A stretch of 23,962 nucleotides of DNA from contig CALJFV010000178.1 of NCBI GenBank assembly GCA_938074515.1, forward strand, positions 1 to 23,962, read 5' to 3'. The position numbers and the translations under genes are program-made. Shown in pieces: positions 1 through 6,694 of this stretch. Source of the DNA: an uncultured Flavobacteriaceae bacterium (GTDB lineage Bacteria; Bacteroidota; Bacteroidia; Flavobacteriales; Flavobacteriaceae). Position 1 is the stretch's first letter, and every line of letters begins with the position of its first letter. The notes under the pieces are model-generated. The model was not told where the DNA came from. It did no database searches and saw only the letters and a list, made by a program, of their open reading frames with translations.

Positions 1-947
1 AAGAGCCTCAAGCTACCTTGGATGTTCGTTTTGATTCAGCGGTAAGCCCAGGGTTTTTGATGCCTCGTGTAAATAGTTTTCCAACAGGGGGCGTCGCTGA
101 TGGGATGTTGGTCTATTACACGGGTAATTCAGGGGACAACACCTATTATGTTTATCACAACGGGACTTGGACTTCATTAGCTGAGACTGCCGGCATCGTT
201 CCTCCAGATACACAAGCTCCAACAGCGCCTTCAAGTCTTACAGCCTCCAACCCTTCCTCTTCAACAATTGACTTAAGTTGGACGGCCTCTACGGACAATG
301 TAGGGGTGAGCGGCTATAAAATTTACTTCAATGACGGAACCTTGGCTACGACGTCCTCTGGGACCTCTGTTACGGTTACCGGACTTGTTTCTAACACAGC
401 TTATACTTTTTATGCCACGGCTTATGATGCTGCCGGTAATGAATCAACTTCCAGTAATACAGCAAGTGAGACAACTACTGGTGTTTCTTGTGCCGCCCTT
501 ACTTTCTGCGAGACTTCATTCGAAATGGATTTAGGGTGTTGGCAGTTTTGGACCGCCACTGGAAATTATTGGATTACTACAGAACAGGCCTATGATGGTG
601 CTCGAAGTTTAAAGATGAGTAACTTAGGAGCGATCTCTTCCCCTGCAACTGATTTTAGTGGTTATGCCTCAGTGGATATTTCTTTTTGGTATTTGACACA
701 AGGTTTTGCAACTAATGGAAATAATCGAGACTATGTTAGATTAGAATATAGTAATGATGGCAGTACATGGGAGATTTTGAATACTTATGGAGCAAATAAT
801 ACTTCCAACTTCGTAAACATAACCTATAATTTGTCGGGTGCTTCTTACATGACAGCAAATGCACAGTTGAGAATTTATTCAGATGTCAATAACGGAAATG
901 ACATTCTTTATTTGGATTTAACCAGTATAACGGCGAACTGTCCTTAA
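1..947 (+). CDS. Modular surface protein, 3' end (stalk + FN3 + MAM-like)
   Basis: The reading frame is open from base 3 to the TAA at 945-947, so this is the C-terminal 314 or so residues of a gene that begins outside the window. Three parts are visible. The first 60 residues carry the LDV...GFLMPRV...GMLVYY...YYVYHNGTW pattern common in Bacteroidota surface and tail-fibre-like proteins, where a 'GFLxPR' motif starts a short structural module. Next comes one fibronectin type III domain (about 207-485), recognisable from APTAPSSLTAS, a conserved DLSW, STDNVGVSGYKIY and AYDAAGN. The last 150 residues begin CETSFEMDLGCWQFW and form a MAM-like jelly roll (W..W, DISFWY, VRLEYSNDGSTWE, LDLTSI). 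It ends right after that domain, so no type IX C-terminal sorting domain is seen. The FN3 resembles those in the metalloprotease at the other end of the window. Adhesion or carbohydrate binding at the cell surface is inference. Confidence 0.7.
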   Translation, partial: EPQATLDVRFDSAVSPGFLMPRVNSFPTGGVADGMLVYYTGNSGDNTYYVYHNGTWTSLAETAGIVPPDTQAPTAPSSLTASNPSSSTIDLSWTASTDNVGVSGYKIYFNDGTLATTSSGTSVTVTGLVSNTAYTFYATAYDAAGNESTSSNTASETTTGVSCAALTFCETSFEMDLGCWQFWTATGNYWITTEQAYDGARSLKMSNLGAISSPATDFSGYASVDISFWYLTQGFATNGNNRDYVRLEYSNDGSTWEILNTYGANNTSNFVNITYNLSGASYMTANAQLRIYSDVNNGNDILYLDLTSITANCP

Positions 948-1604
948 TCACTTCCGTCCAAAATCTGCGGGGATTTCGCCCCAGGCTTTGGTTTCCCATT
1001 TGACCACGGGTGTTTTGTAAGTGTTGTCTCTAAGCCAAGATTCGGCTCGAGCAATGAGCTCAAATAAAATTTTATTCGAAGAATGTGGCACCAGTTTGGT
1101 GCCACATTTTTTTTTGCGTACCCAGCCCATGGCGATGCGACTGTCGCTGTAAAGTACACGATCACTGCCTTCTTTCTTGAGATGGGCCAGGCCGTGGACC
1201 AGAGCTAAAAACTCGCCAATATTATTCGTGCCTCGCTCAAAAGGCCCTTTGTGAAAGAGCACTTTACCGGTTTGGGTGTCTACCCCGCGGTATTCCATGC
1301 GCCCTGGATTGCCCGATGAGGCCGCATCCACCGCAATCGAATAGAGATTGGGCTCGCCAATACGGGCGCGCTCGGCGCTGCTTAATTCCGACTTACCCCG
1401 GCTACGGGCACTTTGTTTTTTACCTGCTTCCACGGCTGCTTTATAAGAGCCGTCGAGCGCGCGCTGGGCCTCAGCTCTTGAGCCGTAAGATTTGTATTGG
1501 GCTCCGGAGATGCCTTTAATGGCTTTTTGACAGGCGTCCCAACTGGTATATAGCCCAGGAGGATTGCCATGCCATACAGCGTAAAATTTTGATTTATTGG
1601 CCAT
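948..1604 (-). CDS. rnhA: Ribonuclease HI with N-terminal viroplasmin-like domain
   Basis: This enzyme should cleave the RNA strand of RNA-DNA hybrids in the cytoplasm. The 218-residue protein has the two-part layout of eukaryote-type RNase H1. Residues 5-48 (KFYAVWHGNPPGLYTSWDAC, then a GAQYKSY element) form the caulimovirus viroplasmin-like hybrid-binding domain, followed by a basic, polar linker (about 55-80). The RNase H fold runs from about 86 to 216. The four acidic catalytic residues can be placed: D93 (VDAASSGNPG), E131 (NNIGEFLAL), D154 (YSDSRIA) and D214 (PADFGRK). Its start overlaps the end of purN by 11 bases, which suggests translational coupling. Its stop codon lies directly against the stop codon of the plus-strand surface-protein gene with no base between them. 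The family call is firm; the exact symbol (rnhA rather than another rnh letter) is less so. Confidence 0.93.
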   Translation of the reverse strand: MANKSKFYAVWHGNPPGLYTSWDACQKAIKGISGAQYKSYGSRAEAQRALDGSYKAAVEAGKKQSARSRGKSELSSAERARIGEPNLYSIAVDAASSGNPGRMEYRGVDTQTGKVLFHKGPFERGTNNIGEFLALVHGLAHLKKEGSDRVLYSDSRIAMGWVRKKKCGTKLVPHSSNKILFELIARAESWLRDNTYKTPVVKWETKAWGEIPADFGRK

Positions 1605-2187
1605 GATTGCCCTCCTTTAAAAGTTCTACCACCACACGCGGATAGTGCTTGTGTTCCAGAATTTGCACCTTACGCGCAATCTCCTCGGGAGTATCCGACT
1701 CAGTCACAGGAGTTTTGGCCTGAAATATAATAGCGCCCTCGTCATAGGCGGGGTTCACATAATGAATGGTGATTCCAGTTTCTAAAGCGCCACTTTCTTT
1801 AACGGCGCGATGCACATGCATGCCGTACATGCCCTTTCCTCCAAATCTGGGCAATAGCGCAGGATGGATGTTCACGATTTTGCGGGGAAATTCGGACACG
1901 ATAAACTCTGGAATTTTGCGCAAAAAACCAGCCAAAACAATAAGGTCTGGAGCGTCCTCTTGGAGCCACTGCCCCACCACTTCAGGGTCGTTTAATTGGT
2001 TGTTTTCAAAAAGGCGCACAGGCACCTTTAGAGTCTTGGCACGCTCGATCACCCCTGCCCCGGCCACATTGCAGTACAGGGCGGCCACATGGGCTACACC
2101 GCTGCTTTGGACCTGCTGCATGATTTTCTCGGCATTGGTCCCGCTGCCTGAGGCAAAGAGGATAATTTTTTTTAGGCCGTATGACAT
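1594..2187 (-). CDS. purN: Phosphoribosylglycinamide formyltransferase
   Basis: PurN transfers a formyl group from 10-formyl-tetrahydrofolate to glycinamide ribonucleotide in de novo purine synthesis. Visible family signatures are the nucleotide-binding start IILFASGSGTNAEKI, the catalytic NIHPALLP (Asn and His), the GGKGMYG loop, where most homologues read GxHG-like sequence, and the YDEGAIIFQ segment with the catalytic Asp. I chose the ATG at 2187 (MSYGLKK), giving 197 residues, the usual size; an in-frame TTG at 2205 would add six residues but is less likely. No Shine-Dalgarno sequence precedes the start, as is normal in Bacteroidota. The end overlaps the downstream RNase H gene by 11 bases, so the two are probably one transcript. 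A TATTTTTG-type promoter on the minus strand lies about 50 bases upstream. Confidence 0.95.
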   Translation of the reverse strand: MSYGLKKIILFASGSGTNAEKIMQQVQSSGVAHVAALYCNVAGAGVIERAKTLKVPVRLFENNQLNDPEVVGQWLQEDAPDLIVLAGFLRKIPEFIVSEFPRKIVNIHPALLPRFGGKGMYGMHVHRAVKESGALETGITIHYVNPAYDEGAIIFQAKTPVTESDTPEEIARKVQILEHKHYPRVVVELLKEGNHGQ

Positions 2188-2223
2188 GGTGAGGATTTGA
2201 AACAAAAATAAAGGAAACTTAAC

Positions 2224-2351
2224 TTTTGGCCCTCATAAAGCAAAAATATTGGCCCAAGGAGACCGGCTACAATAAAAAGCTCAGGCTTTGGCCCAGTTAA
2301 AGGCGGGACCCTTTGCTGTTTAATTTGTTACGAGGGGGTACATTTTGGGCC
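2224..2351. repeat. Cluster of four GGCCC-core motifs before acpP
   Basis: In this divergent intergenic region the words TTTTGGCCC (2224-2232), TTGGCCCAA (2249-2257), TTTGGCCCA (2287-2295) and, inverted, TTTTGGGCC (2343-2351) occur within 128 bases. The core is T-rich plus GGCCC. Two copies flank the purN -7 element, and the inverted copy lies about 30 bases upstream of the acpP -7 element. They could be operator sites for a regulator shared by purN and acpP; this is inference from spacing and repetition only. Confidence 0.35.
2241..2272 (-). promoter_or_regulatory. Probable purN promoter (Bacteroidota type)
   Basis: On the minus strand TATTTTTG (2248 to 2241) matches the Bacteroidota -7 element TAnnTTTG. 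A TTG (2272 to 2270) lies 21 bases upstream as a minimal -33 element. Transcription would start near 2235, leaving a leader of about 48 bases before the purN ATG. Seen as a motif match only. Confidence 0.45.
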
Positions 2352-2358
2352 TAAAACC

Positions 2359-2387
2359 TTGTTTTAAAGTAAAATGTTTTATTTTTG
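2359..2387 (+). promoter_or_regulatory. Probable acpP promoter (Bacteroidota type)
   Basis: TATTTTTG at 2380-2387 matches the TAnnTTTG -7 element, with TTG at 2359-2361 as the -33 element after an 18-base spacer. The expected start of transcription is near 2394, about 25 bases before the acpP ATG. This promoter could drive the whole run through rnc. Confidence 0.55.
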
Positions 2388-2419
2388 CCCCTTGTAAACC
2401 AATCTAAATTTTAACAATT

Positions 2420-2653
2420 ATGTCAGACATTGCATCAAGAGTAAAAGCAATTATCGTAGACAAACTAGGTGTTGACGAAAATGAAGTTGTAACTGAAGCG
2501 AGCTTCACTAACGACTTAGGTGCCGATTCATTAGATACGGTAGAATTGATCATGGAATTCGAAAAGGAATTCGATATCCAAATTCCAGACGATCAAGCTG
2601 AAAACATTGCGACTGTAGGTCAGGCGATTTCCTACATCGAAAACGCAAAATAA
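2420..2653 (+). CDS. acpP: Acyl carrier protein
   Basis: ACP carries growing acyl chains as thioesters on a 4'-phosphopantetheine arm for type II fatty-acid synthesis. The 77-residue acidic protein has the standard four-helix sequence, and the attachment serine is S37 in the motif [10 protein letters not shown]. Length and start are typical, and the ATG at 2420 follows an A/T-rich leader without a Shine-Dalgarno sequence. It is the first gene of the acpP-fabF-rnc run, 13 bases before fabF, so ACP and the condensing enzyme that uses it are made together. This pairing is widespread in bacteria and makes the identification very secure. Confidence 0.98.
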   Translation: MSDIASRVKAIIVDKLGVDENEVVTEASFTNDLGADSLDTVELIMEFEKEFDIQIPDDQAENIATVGQAISYIENAK

Positions 2654-2666
2654 ATCTCATTCCTCT

Positions 2667-3920
2667 ATGGAATTAAAGCGAGTAGTTGTTACAGGACTTG
2701 GTGCACTAACCCCCATCGGAAATAATATTTCTGAATATTGGGAGGGTCTTAAAAATGGGAAAAGTGGTAGCGCCCCAATTACGTATTTCGATACTGAAAG
2801 GTTCAAAACAAAATTCGCTTGTGAGCTCAAAAATTTCAATGCGCTCGATCATTTTGATCGCAAAGAAGCCCGCAAACTTGACCGCTTTGCTCAATATGCC
2901 TTAGTGGCATCAGATGAAGCAATAGCCGACGCAAATTTTGATCAAGACAGCTTGGACAAATTTCGTGTAGGGGTTATTTGGGGCGCTGGAATTGGCGGCT
3001 TAGAAACATTCCAAGATGAAATGATCTCTTATGGTGAAGGGGATGGAACACCGCGTTTCAACCCCTTTTTCATTCCCAAAATGATTGCGGATATCGCCCC
3101 GGGCAATATTTCAATCAAGCACGGCTTCATGGGGCCAAATTACGCGACAGTTTCTGCTTGTGCTTCTTCTGCTAACGCCATTATTGATGCATTAAACTAC
3201 ATTCGATTAGGGCATTGTGACGTTATAGTTACTGGAGGTAGTGAGGCCGCTGTAGCTATTGCGGGTATGGGTGGATTTAATGCCATGCACGCACTCTCAA
3301 CTTTAAATGAAAGTCCCGAAACAGCTTCAAGACCTTTTGATGCGACGCGCGATGGATTCGTTTTAGGCGAAGGCGCTGGAGCCCTTGTGCTCGAAGAATA
3401 CGAGCACGCTAAGGCCCGCGGCGCAAAAATTTATGCTGAGGTTGTCGGTGGAGGGCTCTCCAGTGATGCCTATCATATGACGGCACCGCACCCTGAAGGG
3501 CTAGGAGTAGAGCGCGTAATGCTAAATTGCTTGCGCGATGCCGGGATCACGCCTGAGCAAGTAGATGCCATCAATACCCATGGAACCTCAACCCCACTTG
3601 GCGATGTGGCAGAGCTTAAGGCCATCGTAAAGGTCTTTGGTGAGCACGCGCCAAACATCAATATCAACTCTACAAAATCCATGACGGGGCACTTGCTTGG
3701 CGCTGCGGGAGCGGTAGAGGCTATTGCTTCGATTTTGGCCATGAACCACAGTTTGGTTCCGCCCACAATCAACCACACTACGGTGGACGAGAATATCGAT
3801 CCAAGATTGAATTTAACCCTCAATAAAGCTCAAGAGCGCGAGATTACTTACGCCATGAGCAATACCTTTGGTTTTGGCGGACACAATGCTTGTGTACTCT
3901 TAAAAAAGTATACTGAGTAG
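2667..3920 (+). CDS. fabF: 3-oxoacyl-ACP synthase II
   Basis: FabF (KAS II) condenses malonyl-ACP with acyl-ACP to extend fatty acids. The 417-residue protein shows the full Cys-His-His catalytic set: C165 in TVSACASSANA, H305 in NTHGTSTPLGD and H342 in STKSMTGHLLGAAGAVEA. The N-terminal VVVTGLGALTPIG and the C-terminal MSNTFGFGGHNA complete the thiolase-fold signature. His-His rather than His-Asn marks the KAS I/II group, and the position right after acpP favours FabF over FabB. It is followed by rnc after only six bases, so all three genes are very likely co-transcribed. Confidence 0.97.
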   Translation: MELKRVVVTGLGALTPIGNNISEYWEGLKNGKSGSAPITYFDTERFKTKFACELKNFNALDHFDRKEARKLDRFAQYALVASDEAIADANFDQDSLDKFRVGVIWGAGIGGLETFQDEMISYGEGDGTPRFNPFFIPKMIADIAPGNISIKHGFMGPNYATVSACASSANAIIDALNYIRLGHCDVIVTGGSEAAVAIAGMGGFNAMHALSTLNESPETASRPFDATRDGFVLGEGAGALVLEEYEHAKARGAKIYAEVVGGGLSSDAYHMTAPHPEGLGVERVMLNCLRDAGITPEQVDAINTHGTSTPLGDVAELKAIVKVFGEHAPNININSTKSMTGHLLGAAGAVEAIASILAMNHSLVPPTINHTTVDENIDPRLNLTLNKAQEREITYAMSNTFGFGGHNACVLLKKYTE

Positions 3921-3926
3921 TCATTT

Positions 3927-4682
3927 ATGGTGTCCATAAAAAACATATTTTCCTCTCGTTCGCAAGAAGAGGAAGCGTTTTTTTATGCCGTCAAAAAAAT
4001 ATTGGGATTTACCCCGCAAAGCCTTAAGTGGTATCACGAAGCATTTACTCATCGATCTACTCAGGCGGTGAACAGTGAAGGGCAACCCCAAAATTACGAA
4101 CGTCTGGAGTTTGTCGGCGACGCCATGCTGGGTTCAGTTATAGCGGCCTATCTCTTTTCTATGGTGCCTGAGGGTAACGAAGGTTATTTGACCAAAATGC
4201 GCTCAAAAGTGGTGAGTCGAGAACATCTCAATGAACTCGGCCGAGATTTGGACTTGATTTCTTTGGTCAAAACCACTGTGCCGATCGATCAATTTGGCGA
4301 AAACATCCACGGTAATGTATTTGAAGCGCTGGTAGGGGCCATTTATTTAGATCGTGGTTACGCCTGGGTACAGAAATTTGTTCAAAATCGGGTGATTGAT
4401 CCGTATGTGGATATCGAAAAACTCGAGGGTAAAGTCATCAGCTACAAAAGTCTGGTGATCGAGTGGTGCCAAAAGCATAAAAAACAATTTAGATTTCAGA
4501 CCTATGAAGATAATGGGGTTGAGGCCATGAAACACTTTGCTGTAAAGTTATATATCGAGAAAGAGGTTGTGGCCAAGGCACGAAGTACTTCCAAAAAAAA
4601 GGCTGAAGAATTGGCGGCCAAAAGAACGTTTTACAAGCTACAAGAACAAATGGCCCCCCACACAGACCAGTCCACAAATTAG
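3927..4682 (+). CDS. rnc: Ribonuclease III
   Basis: RNase III cuts double-stranded RNA, maturing rRNA precursors and processing some mRNAs. The 251-residue protein has an extended N-terminus, the endonuclease domain with NYERLEFVGDAMLGS (E58, E61 and D65, matching E. coli E38, E41 and D45), a second half-site GNVFEALVGAIYLD, and a C-terminal dsRNA-binding domain (about 172-245) ending ARSTSKKKAEELAAK. The residue matching the metal ligand D114 of E. coli is N130 here, while the catalytic Glu (E133) is kept. My recollection is that some Bacteroidota homologues share this change, so it need not mean loss of activity. The gene starts six bases after fabF and is the last of that tight run; 93 bases with several palindromes follow. 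Confidence 0.95.
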   Translation: MVSIKNIFSSRSQEEEAFFYAVKKILGFTPQSLKWYHEAFTHRSTQAVNSEGQPQNYERLEFVGDAMLGSVIAAYLFSMVPEGNEGYLTKMRSKVVSREHLNELGRDLDLISLVKTTVPIDQFGENIHGNVFEALVGAIYLDRGYAWVQKFVQNRVIDPYVDIEKLEGKVISYKSLVIEWCQKHKKQFRFQTYEDNGVEAMKHFAVKLYIEKEVVAKARSTSKKKAEELAAKRTFYKLQEQMAPHTDQSTN

Positions 4683-4714
4683 GCCTAAAACGTTTTCGTT
4701 TGCTTTAAAGCAAA
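4680..4714. repeat. String of palindromes in the rnc-IPExxxVDY gap
   Basis: Three perfect inverted repeats follow each other: TAGGCCTA (4680-4687, overlapping the rnc stop), AAAACGTTTT (4687-4696) and the 16-base TTTGCTTTAAAGCAAA (4699-4714). The last could fold as a six-pair stem with a TTAA loop, but no T-run follows on the plus strand, so it is a weak terminator candidate. It may instead be a dimeric protein-binding site controlling the next two genes. Confidence 0.4.
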
Positions 4715-4775
4715 AATCAAGTTAATTCCCCGACTATCCTCAAAACTATTCTTAATTTTAGCAAAATTTGCGCCT

Positions 4776-5264
4776 ATGGCTGTACATCGTTTGCAACTAG
4801 AGGAAGAAGATGATGAATTTGCGCTTTTTGCCATTCATTGCGGTGAAGCACCTTTTAAAATGGCGTTTTTGATGAATCAAACCTTGAAGTGGCAGCTCAA
4901 GCGCGAGCGCGAAGATATATTGGTGAACAAGGCTGGAAAACAACAGCAGTATCCTAAATATCGCCATGTGTCTAAACTCGATCAAATCGATCATTTACTC
5001 TTGAGTAATAAGGATGTTCCTCAGGAGGATTCAACCACAGGACAATCGTTGGGATTATTTGATTCACTCAATGGGCCGAGCTTTAGCGTGACCTATTTAA
5101 TGCCAGAATTCAAAAAGGTAGATTATTTACTGAAGATAGAGTCTGCACTAAATGAGCGCGAACTCAAGTCCATGGTTGCGCAAATTAAATCAATTAAAGA
5201 AGTGGTCTCGACTTATGTCATTCCACATCAAAAAATTAAAAACATCAACCCTTTAAATAACTGA
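4776..5264 (+). CDS. IPExxxVDY-family protein
   Basis: This 162-residue protein has no assigned biochemical role that I know of. It belongs to the Bacteroidota family named after its IPExxxVDY motif, here written MPEFKKVDYLLKI (about residues 108-120), with Met in place of Ile. The N-terminal half (HRLQLEEEDDEFALFAIHCGEAPFKMAFLMN) and the middle stretch SVTYLMPEF fit the family. No signal peptide, membrane segment or metal-binding cluster is visible, so it should be cytoplasmic. As in many Bacteroidota it sits between rnc and pyk, and its stop is two bases before the pyk start, so it is probably co-transcribed and perhaps translationally coupled with pyruvate kinase. A link to pyk function is inference from this position alone. 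Confidence 0.8.
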   Translation: MAVHRLQLEEEDDEFALFAIHCGEAPFKMAFLMNQTLKWQLKREREDILVNKAGKQQQYPKYRHVSKLDQIDHLLLSNKDVPQEDSTTGQSLGLFDSLNGPSFSVTYLMPEFKKVDYLLKIESALNERELKSMVAQIKSIKEVVSTYVIPHQKIKNINPLNN

Positions 5265-5266
5265 TC

Positions 5267-6694
5267 ATGACGCATAACAAAAAGACCAAAATTGTTGCCA
5301 CTTTAGGCCCTGCTACAGCAGATAAGGCAGTATTGCGCGGCATGATGGAGGCGGGGGCCAATGTTTTCCGTATTAACTTTTCTCATGCTGATTATACTGA
5401 GGTAAAGGAACGGGTCGAGATGATTCGCACTCTCGAGGAAGAGACAGGAATTTCTGTGGCGATATTGGCGGATTTACAAGGCCCAAAGCTACGTGTAGGA
5501 AGCATGAAAGATGAGGTCGTGGTTCAGCCCGGTGATCAAATCAATTTTTGCACGGGCAAAAAGTTTGAGGGCACCAACTCGCGTGTCTATATGAATTACG
5601 ATCAGTTTCCACAAGATGTTAAGCCCGGCGAACACATCCTTTTGGATGATGGAAAATTGATGTTTAAAGTAATCGAGACCAACGGCAAGGACAAAGTCCT
5701 TACCGAAGTCGTTCAAGGGGGCCCATTGCGGTCTAAGAAAGGCGTTAATTTGCCCAATACAGCGATTTCTCTTCCGGCGTTAACAAATAAAGACAAAGAA
5801 GATGCAATTTTTGCCATTAGCCTTGATGTAGACTGGATTGCTCTGTCGTTTGTGCGTCATAGAAAAGACATTATCGAGCTTCGTGAATTAATCGAAGCCC
5901 ATGCCGATCATAAAATTCCGATCATTGCGAAAATTGAAAAACCTGAGGCAGTTAAGAATCTCGATGAGATCGTTAAGGCTGCCGATGGGCTTATGGTCGC
6001 CCGAGGGGATCTCGGGGTGGAGGTTCCAGCGGCCGATGTGCCTTTGATTCAAAAAGAAACGGTGCTTGCGGCCAAGCGTGCCCGTATACCCGTAATCATT
6101 GCGACCCAAATGATGGAATCAATGATTACTTCTTTAACGCCTTCTCGCGCCGAGGTAAACGATGTGGCTAACAGTGTTATGGATGGCGCTGATGCGGTAA
6201 TGCTTTCGGGCGAAACCAGTGTTGGAAAATACCCCATTCAGGTTATTGAAAAAATGGCCAGTATTTGCCGTCGCGTCGAGAATAGCCCATTGATTAAAGT
6301 GCCTCACGAACCACCAGGAATCCGCACCAACCGCTACATTACCAAGAGTGTTTGTTACCACGCGGCTAAAATAGCTGGCGAAATTGATGCTAAAGTGATT
6401 TGTACCCTTACCAACAGTGGGTATACGGCCTTCCAAATCTCTGCGTGGCGCCCAGAGGCTCACATCCTAGTGTTCACTTCAAATCGACGTATTTTGTCGC
6501 GTTTGAACTTGCTGTGGGGTGTGCGCGCATATTTTTATGACAAGCATGTAAGTACTGATAAAACTGTTTGTGACATAAATGAAATTGCCGTTAAAGAAGG
6601 TTATGCACAAGCGGGGGACTTTTTAGTCAACCTAGCCGCAATGCCAATCGTGGATCGCGGCATGGTTAACACCCTACGTATTTCGCAGGCTTAA
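5267..6694 (+). CDS. pyk: Pyruvate kinase
   Basis: Pyruvate kinase transfers phosphate from phosphoenolpyruvate to ADP, giving pyruvate and ATP in the last step of glycolysis. The 475-residue protein begins TKIVATLGPAT and has the conserved NVFRINFSHAD, the inserted B domain (about 75-170), and the active-site block IIAKIEKPEAVKNLDEI with K222 and E224, followed by MVARGDLGVEVP with D248 as the second metal ligand. ATQMMESMI and DGADAVMLSGETSVGKYP are also intact, and the C-terminal regulatory domain is present (about 345-475). It follows the IPExxxVDY gene after two bases. The TAA stop overlaps the stop of the convergent SH3-like gene by four bases, leaving no space for an intrinsic terminator. 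Confidence 0.98.
   Translation: MTHNKKTKIVATLGPATADKAVLRGMMEAGANVFRINFSHADYTEVKERVEMIRTLEEETGISVAILADLQGPKLRVGSMKDEVVVQPGDQINFCTGKKFEGTNSRVYMNYDQFPQDVKPGEHILLDDGKLMFKVIETNGKDKVLTEVVQGGPLRSKKGVNLPNTAISLPALTNKDKEDAIFAISLDVDWIALSFVRHRKDIIELRELIEAHADHKIPIIAKIEKPEAVKNLDEIVKAADGLMVARGDLGVEVPAADVPLIQKETVLAAKRARIPVIIATQMMESMITSLTPSRAEVNDVANSVMDGADAVMLSGETSVGKYPIQVIEKMASICRRVENSPLIKVPHEPPGIRTNRYITKSVCYHAAKIAGEIDAKVICTLTNSGYTAFQISAWRPEAHILVFTSNRRILSRLNLLWGVRAYFYDKHVSTDKTVCDINEIAVKEGYAQAGDFLVNLAAMPIVDRGMVNTLRISQA

Noticed and set aside
948..1604. The viroplasmin-like domain as a sign of viral origin
   Set aside because: This N-terminal domain is standard in many bacterial and eukaryotic RNase H1 proteins, and the gene sits in a normal operon with purN.
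1766..2200. A 144-codon open frame on the plus strand across purN
   Set aside because: It is antisense to a highly conserved enzyme, and its translation has no recognisable domain or signal.
2299..2314. A weak AAAGG/CCTTT hairpin upstream of acpP as a riboswitch or attenuator
   Set aside because: It has only five pairs, no T-run, and lies upstream of the likely acpP transcription start, so it would not be in that mRNA.
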